Part shown: positions 34,701 through 46,885 of the stretch, piece by piece
How positions within the stretch are numbered: the first letter of the stretch is position 1
Layout of the letters: each line of letters begins with the position of its first letter
Source: Cryptomeria japonica
Taxonomy: Eukaryota > Streptophyta > Pinopsida > Cupressales > Cupressaceae
Length of the DNA stretch: 64,000 nucleotides
Assembly: GCF_030272615.1 (NCBI RefSeq)
Contig: NC_081414.1
Span: forward strand, 822,425,896 to 822,489,895
Reading direction: 5' to 3'
Made by a program: the position numbers and the translations under genes
The notes under the pieces: model-generated
Seen by the model: only the letters and a program-made list of their open reading frames with translations
What the model was told of the DNA's origin: nothing
Database searches by the model: none

Positions 34701-36059
34701 ATATTATTGATTTGCATACATTTATTATGTTGAAGGCATATAATACTCACGTGTGGATGCAAAATCATTTGTCAAAAAAATAGAAGGATTTAATTTGACA
34801 TGTTTGTGACACTTAAATATGTGAAAGAAAATATTCTTGATTTTCTTTATTTTCTACTCCCATTAACTCAAATAACTAATTTTTAATTATCTAATACTAA
34901 TTATATCTTCACTTCCACCTCTCAATGCTAGTTAAGCTAAATTTAATTGATCAATGAACTTGTTTATCTCCATCATGTAACCAATTAACTTTGTAATTAT
35001 CTCAATCTAATATTATTAATATGGGGTATTGGAACATAAAATCCACTTTTTTCTCAAGAATAAGGAAAAGAAGGAATATAAAATAAAAATATAATAATAA
35101 TTTAATATTAATTACAATATTATAATATAATAAGATTTTAAGTAGAATAATGAACAAATATGATATCTTTTGGTGTACTTTACCTAGGTTCCTCTAAAGA
35201 TAGATATGTTAGTCTATGTTATTTGAATATGCATCTTCTCACTGTAGCTATGTAAGAGTTTTATAAATTTGCATTATCTCTTCCATTAATATTGTTCTAG
35301 GAACTTGTTTCTACTTACCTTGCTTTCTTTCAAGTGTAATTTAGATGTCAACTTACAAAGATGCTTAACTCCTATAAGAATGATCTTTAATGGATAGTTC
35401 ATGAGTCTATATATTCCTAATCCATATATCTGTCAATTTCATTTATGGGAATGTTCATGAATCTATATGTTACTAATCTAGATATTTGTCAATTTCATTT
35501 ATTGTTTATTGTATTAGGGTTGAAGCCTTCCCAACTAGGAAAAAATATGTTAACACACCTTTTTATTATTGATTACATTTTAATAGTCTACATGCTCTTA
35601 ACTAAGAAATGTGACCAAGCACATTAATAGAACACATTATATCAAATATACCTCTTAAATTGTAAGATTCTATATTTTCATATTGACTACTCTATTTTAT
35701 ACTAGTATACCTATATTTAAAAAAAAATATACGTAAGATAATGCTGAGAGATATCACATAATTGCCTTGCATGTTTATTAATTGTCAAGAAAGACAAGAA
35801 AGACATGAAGCTGAATAATGCTGCACTCTTTCACTCTTATTAAAGATGTAACAGTTTCATATACTCTATTTTATTTAGAGTAATAAAATAATATTTATGG
35901 AGAAACTGAAACATGCATGTATTTACCTGTCATCTACACGTCAAATTTATTAAAAATCTAATTTTTATTTACAAATATTTGTATGTCATTATAGATGCCT
36001 CTCTACATAATTTTTATTTTTATCATTATGCATATATTAAATTTTTATCAGCCTTCGAT
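34701..36059. other. No recognised feature
   Basis: AT-rich. Two similar segments near 35400-35500 (ATGAGTCTATATATTCCTAA and ATGAATCTATATGTTACTAA) form a short local repeat of about 56 bp. No gene supported. Confidence 0.5.
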
Positions 36060-36660
36060 TTTGTATAGTTATTCTTAGTAGGGTTGTGTCTTTTCTGAAA
36101 ACGAAACTTTTGCCTTAGAAAATTCTTGAGATTGTTTGTACCGTCCCACGCGCTATCCATCAAAAAACATTGCTGGCATGCTTTGACAATTTGTGGAATC
36201 TGTAAACACCATTCATCTAGAACCTATTTTTTTATTCAAGACTTGGCTAAAGTTTTATTCATCTCGTCAGAGGTGCACGCACGATTAGAATAACCTATAA
36301 GATATGGCTCGAAAATCCAGGTTGAAAAAGCAAAGGAAAAGAGAAGTACCCCCAAAAAATGCCAGTCTGAGTTAGGTGCCGAAAACCGAAAGCCGAAAGC
36401 GACGTGTCTCCTAACTTACAGGGTTAAAATTTGGCAGTTAACTGCGGTAGAATTTGGCATTTAACTATTTTACCGGAGGAGACGTCATTAGCATTTCTAG
36501 AACCCATCTTGGAGAATGATGTTGAGTTGTTGGAAACGATACGCTTCTCGACCCTAATAAATAGTGTAAATGTGAACGGAACCTCAAAGTCAAAGTCAAA
36601 CAAAAGAGATGAGATTGCAGACAAAATTCACGAGAGACAATCGAATGAATGTCGATGAAA
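36060..36660 (+). other. Short CpG-retaining island with a 75-codon frame
   Basis: CpG words are frequent (CCGAAAACCGAAAGCCGAAAG, GCGACGTG, GGAGACGTC) compared with tens of kilobases around. A frame at 36431-36658 starts MAVNCGRIWHLTILPEE and ends near a basic stretch. It matches no family I recognise. CpG retention suggests the region was unmethylated until recently, as in a gene start, but neither exon nor transcript can be shown from sequence alone. Confidence 0.35.
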
Positions 36661-36865
36661 ATAATGTATATTTATTAGTCTCGAATAAAATAAAATAGAA
36701 TGGATAAATGATGTATAAATAAAAACTAGTCCCCTATTTTTGCTATTAGAAAATGTGAAAAAGAGACTTCACCCTATAGATTGAAAAATGATTACTTAAA
36801 TTTAGTGGGTTTTTGTAGGTAAGTGTCAAATCATCATAATATATATGATCATTGAAGGCAGAAGT

Positions 36866-36970
36866 ATGCTATCACAATGGTCTAACAAGGATTTGAATTT
36901 TGGTGGACACAACACCATCACTAAGTAACCAACACATTATGGAATGAAACCATACTTCAAATTAGTTTTA
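36866..36970 (+). repeat. Dispersed repeat, copy 1
   Basis: About 105 bp resembling 37688-37795. Both have ATCACAATGG, a GGTGG(A/T)CACAACA segment, then CCA(T/C)C and ACACA(T/C)TATGG. The GGATTTGAATTTTGG part looks like a Pol III B box, but a full tRNA-like head was not found. Confidence 0.6.
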
Positions 36971-37687
36971 GAATTCATATAATATATTGCATTTTTTTTC
37001 AATTTAATTAGTTAATAGCCAGGAGGAATAGGCTTGCCAACTAATAATTTTTTTTTGGTCTAAGGTCTCTAAACATGAAATACATAAAGTGAAACAACTA
37101 TCAAAAAGTGATCGTTTCATTTGGTCACCAATTTTTTTAATCATTTAAACAGAAAGGTTAAAATAGTGATAATCTATGTATATTTTCTACTTCTTATCCA
37201 GTTTGAAAAAAATGCAGCTATCAACTTCTAAAGCTTACTTTATAAAATGGGTATGTATCGAAAAATATTATTTATGGATAATGAAGGAAGACTTGATGTT
37301 TAGTCCACAAAGATATTTTTTTGTGGTCTCCATTGTTATAGTTTCTACAATGAATGTGTTTGAATGTGTTTGTTTATGAGTTATATTTTTGATTGTGAAA
37401 ATATACTATCTTTACGTACATTTCTTTGTGGCTTTAAATGGACTGATTTTAATTTTGATTTCTTAGAAGTGTAATGCCAAAGTCACACTATTTTTTTTTT
37501 AATAAGTGTTTGAAAAAAATTTAATGTGACCGATTATGCTAGAATGACATGCCCTCCCGCTCCACATGAAATGCTTTTGACCAAGATCTATGAATTGATG
37601 AGGTCACTAATAGGGGACCTTGTCCCCATATAACAATTGCTAAGGCTCTAACCTGTGAGCATATTGAATCAACATAGCCACAAGCTT

Positions 37688-37795
37688 TGTGATCACAATG
37701 GCCCAGTGGGGGTTTCAACCTCGGTGGTCACAACAACAACACCACCATTTAACTAACACACTATGGGAAGAACCCAACCCCAAGCCACACTTTTA
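37688..37795 (+). repeat. Dispersed repeat, copy 2
   Basis: Partner of 36866-36970, same strand, 820 bp away. Confidence 0.6.
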
Positions 37796-39060
37796 GGATA
37801 TTAGCCAAGTGAACATTTTTTAAAAGAACAACACTAAGAAATATTAGCAATTTATATTTGACACTATCATGTCTCACTAAACAGAAATATGAACTTAAGG
37901 TGTCATGTTGAACTTAACAACATACAAGGTATAACAAAGACATTGTGGTGATATTTCACATCAATCAAAACGAAAGACAATGATAAAACATACAAAACAT
38001 GACTATTATTCTAAGCAAGGGGGCACAAGTAGAAGACTTACTAATTGTGTGACAAAGTCACCATGATGAAGCTACAAGATTGTGGAACTACACCACAATA
38101 ATAATCATGTCCTAACGCACAATCTTGTTCTCTCATGAACATGACACAAAGGTAGGATGAGGGAACCATCTACCTCAAACCCACTCCCTAAATACACATG
38201 ATGACACTCATTACATCAACGGAAACCTACACCAGAGGTAGAGCAACTAGGATATATCACTTATTAGCCAAACAAATAACTATTACTTTCTTGTAAGCAT
38301 GGCACACATACCTTGATACATGGTGGCATATCTTTCAACCAAAAAAACCCAAAGACAAGGGAAAAACCTTCACAATGGGTTGCCCCACTGAGAGGTATAA
38401 GGCCTACATCAATCAAAATAGAAATGGATCATTTTCATGCAAGGATAGAATTTTTAAAATAGAAAATAACATGAAATTGATCTTTAGTTATGTTATTTTC
38501 GTGAGTCTAACAAAATGGAAGACTAAAATGTGCTAGAGGAAAACACCTAAAAAGGCATTAGTGCATAATATTACACTAGAATATAAAAAGGACACTAATG
38601 CATCATTACTCAAGCATACCAAATTCATGCTAAAGTCTAAATTTTTTGTTACAATTTTTAATTAATACTCAAGTAAAAAACTTGTTCTTTAGTCATGTTT
38701 TATGATGTTATCTTTTTGGCTCTTTATAGTCTCGACTAGAGATTGAATGAATGACAATTTCTAGGTGTTCTTGTGAAAGGGGTATTTTTCCTATCTAGTT
38801 CATCACCTAGGTCCTATTCGCACATGTCACTTAAGTTTACACTGTGTACATATAGGATAGTTTTCACTTTATGTCTCAAGTTATAAGATCAAGGCACATG
38901 TCCTAATCTTATTCAATCCTATATTCATATTGGAATATTTAATTAAAGGGTCCCCTTTGTATTTCATTCAAGTTATTTTAAAGCTATCATTTGCATCCTT
39001 TGATAGAATAACACTACTCTCTCATAGTTGATCTATCTTTTGTTTTCATGAAGTGCCTAG
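37796..39060. other. No recognised feature
   Basis: AT-rich, no coding sequence identified. The right edge is the truncated 5' end of the copia element. Confidence 0.5.
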
Positions 39061-39111
39061 ATATTTCGTGGCTATAATATTAAGGAAATCTCAGAGAGAT
39101 CGGTTGGGAAA

Positions 39112-40047
39112 TTGACTTCTTTTGAACTTGAAGAACTTGGAGATCAAAGCACCACTAAAACTGAGACTACATTTAAAGCATTAGCCTCTGATAAGAAGAA
39201 GATAGATTGGAAAGAGATGTATGCTAAGGATATGGAGGAAATTGAGAAAGAAGACAAAGAACTTGAAGAGATGGAAGCCCTAATTTCTAGGAGAATTCCT
39301 AAAGGACCAGCTAGAAGTAAGTATGAAGGAAAGGTCCCTTTTAAATGTTTTTCATGCAATAATATTGGGAATTTTGCTTCTAGATGCCTTGAAAGAGCTG
39401 CTAGGAATCATGAAAGATTTGTGAGAAATTATAAGCCTAATCTTGAAAATCAGAGCAGAACTAGATTCAAAAGGAATAAGGATCAATCATGTTATTATGT
39501 TGGTAATGATGATTTTGGTATTACTAATGATGATGATGATGAACCTGCGAGTGGATCTAGTAATGGAGCCTCATCTGACAAAGATTGGGTCTTTATTTCT
39601 ATTAAGGATGATTCACCAAAATCTATAATTGAAATAAATCACACTAAAGAAAAGGCTTTAGCTACAAAAATTGAAGAGAAGAATGAATGGGTCATAGAAA
39701 GTGGATGCTCGCATCACATTAATGGTGACAAGAGAAATTTTTTAAGATTGCAAGAATTTGATGGTGGATTAGTCAGATTTGGAGACAACAAGGCGTGTAG
39801 GATCAAAGGCAAAGGAACAATGTCATTGGATGGTAAGACTAATACTGATAATGTTTATTATGTTGAAGGATTAAAGCATAATCTTTTAAGTGTAGGTCAA
39901 ATGGTGGATAGAGGATTTTATTTTCAATTTAAGGATAGAAAATGTAAGATCATTAATAGATCTCATTTGGAGATTGCTTACAGAACTCAAACCAAAGGTA
40001 ATATCTTTCATTTGAACTCTAGTGAGAAGACTTGCTTGATTCATTAG
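39112..40047 (+). pseudogene. Copia gag C-terminus and protease
   Basis: The open frame starts within coding sequence (the preceding codons are also open back to 39061). It contains a charged Lys/Glu stretch, then the knuckle CFSCNNIGNFASRC (39349-39390) with Asn in place of the essential His, an acidic Asp-rich linker, and the protease. Protease blocks are WVIESGCSHHI (canonical D-S-G-C-S with Asp changed to Glu), VRFGDN, IKGKGT, NVYYVEGLKHNLLSVGQ and KCKIINR. Both key changes would inactivate the proteins. The stop at 40045 lies at the protease-integrase linker. Confidence 0.88.
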
Positions 40048-41035
40048 ATTGCTGAAAGTTGGTTATGACATAAGAGGATGTGTCATGTAAATTTTGATTG
40101 CATAGCGAAGATCCTTTCAATACCGGCTATCAGAGATTTGCCCAAAATTGTTAAACTTCATAATGTGGTATGTAGAGAATGTCAAATGGGTAAGAAAGTT
40201 AGAACTTCTTTCAAAAGTATACATGATAAATATAATAAAATTCATGATCTTATTCATACTGATTTGTGGGGACTAGCAAGGACTAAAAGCTTTCAAGGTG
40301 ATAGATATTTTATGTTACTTATTGATGACTATTCTAGAATGATGTGGGTAGCATTTTTGAAAGAAAAATCTAAAGCTCTTGAGAAATTCATAATCTTTAA
40401 AGCTATGGTTGAGACTGAGACAGGACTGAAGATTAAATACTTAAGATCAAATCATGGCGGTTAGTTTACGTCCAATGAGTTCAACAACTTTTGTGAAAGG
40501 AATGGTATTAGGAGAGAAAATTATGTAGTTAGGACTCCATAGTAGAATAGATTAGTGGAAAGGAAGAACAAACCAATATTGGATGCAACAAGGATAATGA
40601 TAATAGAAGCTAGATTACCTGATATCTATTGGAGGGAAGCTATCAATACAGTGATATACACTTTCAACAAAGTACACATTAAAGGCGATATCTGTAAGAC
40701 TCCTTATGAATTATGATTTGGTCATACTCCTACTATCAGATATTTCAAAATTTTTGGAAGAAAATTTTACATTAGAAGAGATGATGCATTAGGAAATTTT
40801 GATCCTAGAAGTGATGAAGGAATATTTTTGGGTTATTCTACCAAGAGAAAAGCATATAGATCTTATAACAAAAGATTGAACAGGATACTGGAAAGCATAA
40901 ATGTCAAGGTGGATGAGAATGCTAGTAATCAGTTCAGATCATATGATTATGGACCAGAAGATGAATTTATCATACCAGAACCAGTATTGCAAGAATCAGT
41001 TCAGAGCAGTGAACAAGTGACACCGGTAACATAAT
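40048..41035 (+). pseudogene. Copia integrase
   Basis: Continues in the same frame. The HHCC zinc domain shows HKRMCHVNF and CRECQMGK. The catalytic core shows HTDLWG (first Asp), LLIDDYSRMMWV (second Asp) and VERKNK (Glu). LRSNHGG replaces the usual LRSDNGG. Stops occur at about 40462, 40522 and 40525. The C-terminal GKRKAYR-type region leads to an Asp/Glu-rich linker ending at 41034. Confidence 0.88.
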
Positions 41036-41897
41036 AAAATTCAACAGTGACAGATGAACAATAGAACGAGTTAGCAAATCAAGAAAATTTAAAGACTCCC
41101 AGGTATGTAAAACTAAATCATTCTGAAGATCAAATCATTGGAGATAAAAGGAAATGTCTGATGACTAGGATAATGTTAGTTGCTAAAGAGGTATGTTTAA
41201 TTTCTCATATTGAATCATAATCATTTATTGAAGCAAGTAAGGATGAAAATTGGATAAAATCAATGGAAGATAAATTAGATCAGATTGAAAAGAATAAGAC
41301 ATGGGAACTAGTACCTAGACCTAAAGACAAGAACATTATTGAAACTAAATGGGTTTTCAGGAATAAATTGAATGAGAAAGATCAAGTTGTAAGAAACAAG
41401 GCTAGATTGGTATGCAAAGGTTATTAACAGGAAGAAGGAATTGATTATGGAGAGACTTATATCCTAGTTGCTAGAATTGAAGCAGTAAGATTTTTTCTTG
41501 CTTATGTTCCACACAAGAATTACAAAGTATATCAGATGGAAGTTAAATGTGCATTTCTGAATAGATATCTTGAAGAGGAAGTTTACATTGAGCAACCTGA
41601 TGGATTTTCTTTATCAGAAGACAAGGACATGGTTTGCATATTGAAGAAAGCTTTATATGGACTAAACTAGGTCCCTAAAGCATGGTATGCTAGATTTGAT
41701 AAGTATCTTTTAAAGCTTGGTTTTAGTAAAGGTAATACTAATAGTAACTTATATTACGAAATTGAGCATGATGACATAGTGATTATTGAAGTCTTTGTGG
41801 ATGATATCATTTTTGGAGGAGAGGAAGGTCTATGCATGAAATTTGCTAATGATGTGAAGAATGAATTTGAAATGTCTGAATATCTAAATAACCCATG
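41036..41897 (+). pseudogene. Copia reverse transcriptase, 3' part deleted
   Basis: Blocks in order: WIKSMEDKLDQIEKNKTWELV, TKWVFRNKLN, RNKARLVCKGY, DYGETYILVARIEAVRFFLA, QMEVKCAFLN, VYIEQPDGF, LKKALYGLN, PKAWYARFD and the catalytic FVDDIIFGG box (both Asp present). Coding ends at EFEMSEYLNNP near 41897. The following 90 or so codons that normally connect RT to RNase H are absent. Several CAA/CAG codons have become stops. Confidence 0.9.
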
Positions 41898-42455
41898 ATA
41901 TTTCTATCAAGAAGATATTCAGATATTTTGCTAGTACAACAAACTTTGGGTTATGGTATCCAAAGAATGATGACTTCATATTATGTGCATATACAGATTC
42001 TGATTGGGCAGGAGATGTGGATGAGCGAAAGAGCACTACTAGCGGTGCATTATTTCTTGGGAAGAAGTTGGTTTCATGGCTTAGCAAGAAACAATCATGC
42101 ACTTCATTGTCTACTACTGAAGTAGAATATGTTGCAACTGCTACCAACTGTACTAAAATTTTATGCTATTGCTATTGATATGTTGAATAATCCAGTATTT
42201 AATTCCAAATCAAAACACATTTCTATAAGGTATAATTTCTTGAAGGAAAAGGTTGAAGCAAAGGAAGTCATATTGGTTTATGTGCCTACTGAGGAACAAA
42301 TTGCATATATTCTAATAAAACCATTGCCTAAAGACACTTTTGAATATCTCAGAGAGATCAGTTGGGGGTTACCAATCCTTCGAAAGAGACTTAGAGATGC
42401 AGGGATGCATCAATCTGGTGAGCTTATCAGACATACTTTTTATGATCTGGGTTGA
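41898..42455 (+). pseudogene. Copia RNase H with internal deletions
   Basis: In another frame KKIFRYFASTTNFGLWYP, CAYTDSDWAGDVDERKSTTSG, LVSWLSKKQSCTSLSTTEVEY and ATNCTKIL are read. A second deletion of about 20 codons removes the WMKQML...CDN segment, and a further frame (42129-42455) continues MLNNPVFNSKSKHISIRYNF, VPTEEQIAYILIKPLPKDTF and EYLRE. The catalytic Asp of TDSDWAG is kept but the following one (CDN) lies in the deletion. Confidence 0.88.
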
Positions 42456-42681
42456 TGAAGATGGTGCTACTACTCAGGGAGAGTAGTTAGTTGTTTGGTT
42501 TAGTATTATTAGTTTGGTATCCATCCTTTTTCATTTATGTCAAAGGGGGAGAAGGTATTCCTGTGAAAAACTATCAGATCTTTTGGGTGGAGTTATTTAA
42601 AATTAGTCTTTTCTCTTTTGGGAGTTTGTTGGTATTCCTTGGCACTTGGATTTTTTTCACATTCATTGTTGCCATCAATGC

Positions 42682-42694
42682 CAAATGGGGAGAT
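42682..42694 (+). other. Copia polypurine tract
   Basis: CAAATGGGGAGAT before the LTR, in the context GCCATCAATGCC. Element E has GACAAAGGGGGAGAT in the context GCCATCAATGAC, so the two elements are related. Confidence 0.75.
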
Positions 42695-43916
42695 TATTGG
42701 AAATATTTTGGATTTGGTTAAGTGTTTTCATTAATGCCAATACTATATCCTGATTGGAGACTATCCTGGCTGGATCTATCCTCGTTAGTCTTGGTGATCT
42801 TCTTGGTTTTAGTTGTGATTCTGATCCGATATGATTAGATCTCTAGAATCGGGTTTGGATTCTTATTCTAGATGGTTACATACTTTCTATATTCTATTGG
42901 TTCTTGATTTGGTGCTTCGGTTGTTATCACTTTTGGTATTTATTGGAACTAGCTTTCTTCTAGCTATCCTGGTTAGCTTTACTAGTATGCATTATTTGGT
43001 GACTTGGTTAGCAGATTTTGGGTCCAACTTATGGAATCATTTTCTATCATATTGAAGGTGTTTACTGATTGTGTTCCATGCATTTGGTGACTTTTCTTTG
43101 GATGACATGTTTTTATGATGGTCCTATTTGGATCCGGTTAAACTTTCTGAGTTTTTACTAAGGGGTTCTACCGGTTGGTGAACTATGTTATATTTTGGTC
43201 TTAGCGGAATTTCCAATGGATATAATTGTTTGGATACTTAATTTAGGTCCATGCTATGTAATGTAAATCATAATATTGGTTAGGTGGTATCGTGTGATCT
43301 AATTTTTGTAATTATGGGTTTATGGGTTTAGGGTTTAGCCAACATTGTAAATAAGGTTGATGATCTATATTTATAGGTGACTTATTCATGTATTAGGATG
43401 GTTATAGTTATCGGTGGTTATGTTTGCATTATCACTGAAAGGATATGTGCGAATAGAGTCATATCATTCCAATGAAGGTTGGAAAGGTTTTGTGTTCTAG
43501 AGTAGACATTAGTGTTTAATAAAAATTGTATCAAGCATTTGTAGATGCTACTTTCATAGTTCATTTCTCTCTAGATTGTAGTTCGATGTTTATTTAAGTC
43601 ATTGAGATTTCCCTTTGTGATGAGAAGTGTGCTCTAGGCTGTTGGCCTTTCTGCAAGTGCAGACCCCTTTGTAATCATTCATAATACTACTGCAGAGTAT
43701 TCATCTAATTGTAGGTAGGGTTCCCAGCATGGTTTTTTCATTTCCGTGTTTTCCACATCAAAATATTAGTGTTATATGTGTTGTTCTTTCATTTTATATT
43801 CTTCATTGTGTTGTGCTCCAGTATAAGGTTTTTAATTGAATTAATTGCTATACTGTTAGTAAATTGATTCACCACCCCCCGTCTCAGTTTACTCCTAGTA
43901 TCTAATCATTCTAACA
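42695..43916 (+). repeat. Copia LTR (about 1.2 kb)
   Basis: Begins TATTGGAAATATTTTGG (canonical TG changed to TA) after the polypurine tract and ends TCTAACA. Near the end it has the CCACCCCCCGTCTCAG stretch shared in form with other copia LTR ends here. A TATA-like word lies near 43365. Confidence 0.8.
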
Positions 43917-43918
43917 AT

Positions 43919-43930
43919 TGGTATTAGAGT
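43919..43930 (+). other. Primer-binding site directly after the copia LTR
   Basis: TGGTATTAGAGT two bases after the LTR end. A primer site belongs after a 5' LTR, yet this LTR also ends an upstream pol region. See findings. Confidence 0.7.
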
Positions 43931-44164
43931 TGTCTAACAAAATCTACCATAGGGAATTTGATCTTGACTCTTCCATGGCCAATAATATTTGTTTGAGAGT
44001 CATCATCAAGATACACCTTCCCACCATCAAACTCCTCACACTTTGAGAACTAGCCTCTATGAGAGGTCATGTGGAAAGAAGCACATGATTCAAGCAAGCA
44101 CATATCTTATGATGCATGTATTAAGGTTGGGAGAAAACCATCTACATCATATTGAGAGGATTTT

Positions 44165-44944
44165 CAATGTCAGAATTGGAGATATCATTTTTACCTTTCT
44201 TTTTCTTCTCCTCCTTGCACTCTTTACCAATATGACCATATTTGTCATAAGTCTAGCAATTTACTTTTTAATTTTTATGAAGGGACTTAGATCTTCCTAG
44301 AGACTTAGATTTACCCTTCTTATCCTCATTCTTTCCTTCTTTTATCTACCATGAGAAATGAGGGCCTCCTTAGCTATATCAAAACATTTTCTTTACATCT
44401 CTTCAGATATTAATAATGAAACCACATCCTCCATCCTAAAAGTGGTTGTTGTGCTTCCAATGACCATCATAAGGTGATCCCACAAGTCCAAAAAAGAACA
44501 TAACATAAGCATGCATTTCTATTATTCATCAATATTCATACTAATAGAACTTAGTTGGGAAACCAACATATTAAATGCATTTAAGTGATCTACAATGGAT
44601 CCTCCTTCCTCCACCTTTGGAGAATACAACCTCTTTATCAAGAATAACTTATTTACCAAGGATTTTCCTTGATAAATATCCCCAAGATTATTCTAAATCT
44701 CTATTAAGTTCTGCTCTTTGTGGATATTCAAGTAAACAAAATCAATTAGATAAACTTTGATTAAACCCTTTGATTTTCGATCCATTGTATCCTATGCATT
44801 CTGAGCTATAGTTTGGGGTTTCATTGATGAAATCACATCCCACAGATCTCTATCTATAGATATGTCCTCCATTTGGAGTTTTCATAACTCAAAAAATTTT
44901 CCATCAAACTTCTTCACCTATATTCTATCAAATGTGCTTGCCAT
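44165..44944 (-). pseudogene. Copia gag, minus strand, broken
   Basis: On the minus strand an ATG at 44944 opens MASTFDRI and one frame with about ten stops gives FDGKFFEL, WDVISSMKPQTIAQNA, VYLNIHKEQNLIEI, GKSLVNKLFLIKRLYSPKVEE, IVDHLNAFNMLVSQLSSI, MLMLCSFLDLWDHLMMVI and TFRMEDVVSLLISEEM. This is the block order of the copia gag (UBN2-type) domain. A decayed knuckle, TYDKYGHIGKEC, follows near 44220-44255. Most stops fit TGG, CGA or CAG changed by C-to-T or G-to-A. It is opposite to the element on its left. Confidence 0.85.
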
Positions 44945-45061
44945 GTCAAAGCTTCAATAAGTTTATGAAACTATTTTCTATTAAACTTCCACTAAAACAA
45001 GATCTGCACAAAAATACGTTCTACTCAACAATAAAGTGTGGAAATAGCCTTCCTAATACAA

Positions 45062-45952
45062 TAAATAACAAGAGAGTCAATGCAAAAAAATTATCACAAG
45101 CCCTTAATTAGTAACAAATTTAGATGCATAAAGGCAAAGTAGCTTCAAACACATAAACAATGTAAAAACTAGATTTACGTGGGAATAAAAACCCACACAT
45201 CAAAGCACAAGTTAATTGTATTATTAGCAATAATATCAAAGTCGGTGATCTTTTGCATGTAATTACAACAATAGAGGTTATTGGAGTAATACTGATTGCA
45301 TAACAACATCTTAGAAAATAACCAAACTATCTCATAAAAACAATTAAGGCACCAACATATTTATGGAGCTCATATAGGAAAGGTAGGTACCAATGGTTTT
45401 CAAAACCATCTCACATGCCTAAGTAGACAAGTGGCATATAGAGCAACAAATTTCCATGTTCTTCACACATTGCAAGTAGAACTTTATAATCCAGTAACAC
45501 ATGTCCTTCCACAATGGCGACTTTCCATATACAACAACACTTGTTACATAGAAAGTCATCAAATCCACATTTGGGCATCCAATATGCATAAAGCTACCTA
45601 CTAAAATGAACTCACCATAGATATAAACTACCAAACATTAACTCCTCTCAACCCACAAGTCCCAACATAACAATTTCCATATCTTGCTAAGAGTTATCTC
45701 ATCAAACAAAGACACTTGACACCCAAGCACACCTTTGAGAGGTTTTTACAAATTCCTCTCTCCAAATGAGTGCTGAAGTGCCAAGTGACACAATCTCATG
45801 CTCCACACTACATATTGTAGTTTGCCAACACTCAAATGGTTGTTGAAGCTCATTTTTTCTAGTCTTAAGGTATGCTATTAAGAGTTTAAAAATAAAAATA
45901 CTCATATTTATATTTTGACATTTAATGTGATGGAAGTGGGCACATTCTCTCA
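45062..45952 (-). repeat. Probable 5' LTR of the minus-strand copia gag
   Basis: Placed by position: upstream of the gag start on the minus strand, between a primer-like TGTATTAGGAAGGC (45047-45060) and a start TGAGAGAATGTG (45941-45952). It contains GGGTTTTTATTCCCACG near 45180-45200, a usual feature close to copia LTR ends. No second copy was found, so the edges are tentative. Confidence 0.45.
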
Positions 45953-46865
45953 CCTTTAGAAATTAAACAATGACAATTATTAGTAATTATGTTATCTTGC
46001 ATTGAATTTATCATTACACACTAAATAGATTGCAATATAAATAATACTTATATATAATCAATGTAAACATACATTAACTTCATCTCTTTACTCTATTTTA
46101 AATTTTATTATGTGTTGAATTATATATTTCTTCAATTTTTTATTTATACCTTCACAAAAAGATTAAAATAAAGATAAATTAAATTTAATTGTTGCAAAAT
46201 AATCTTTTGGGTTGAGTAATTAGTTTTCAAAGACATTTTTAATTATGTCGAATATACACTTTCACATGCTCTATAAAATTTTATTTGTATCAATTATTAT
46301 AATATTATTTATTTAATTTAAAAATAAAAAATGTTAATTTAATTAACAATTATATGATTCCTCTAATTAAAATCAAAGTAATTTACTTTCAATTCTTATT
46401 TAAACTTTTATGTATGAAACAAATTACAATTTACATATTAAAATTATATACGAATTATTAGAAGTTATAAAAATTGAATTAAATTTAAAAAAAGATAGGA
46501 ACCACTGTAAAAAGTTCCATTTCACACTCATTTTATAAGAGGGCGTAAAAGGAATATGAAAAAGCAATTTATAATTTACTGAATAGTTTTATACATTACT
46601 TTCAACGGCACATGGTCTTATTCAAGTTTAAGTGGTATTACTATCACTTATTATTTTCCATATAATTTATTGGCAATTAATGCATTGATTTTTCTGTTGG
46701 CATCGCCTCGCTGAAGAATAAAATAAATTGTGGTGTGCAGAAAAATGTGGTACGAAATTTTAAATCAGTGGGAGACTGACTAATAGTCAATATGAAATTG
46801 GGTCGGTGTGACCAGTAGGTAAAACTATACGATACAAACTTCAGGGTGTGAAACTGGATCGGTGT
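45953..46865. other. AT-rich sequence, then possible gene-upstream region
   Basis: 45953-46490 is very AT-rich with no features. From about 46500 the sequence becomes less biased (for example TTCAACGGCACATGG), in line with the gene-like region that begins near 46880. Confidence 0.4.
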
Positions 46866-46885
46866 CATTTTTTCTAGTCTTAAGG

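Larger units (their letters stand above)
39061..43916 (+). mobile_element. Ty1/copia retrotransposon, 5' truncated, with 3' LTR
   Basis: A plus-strand polyprotein relic (gag end, protease, integrase, reverse transcriptase, RNase H; 39061-42455) is followed by a polypurine tract and an LTR (42695-43916). The 5' LTR and the N-terminal half of gag are missing. The left break lies near 39061. Confidence 0.88.

Noticed and set aside
43989-44300. 103-codon plus-strand frame with a hydrophobic end
   Set aside because: Antisense to the minus-strand copia gag and its zinc-knuckle region.
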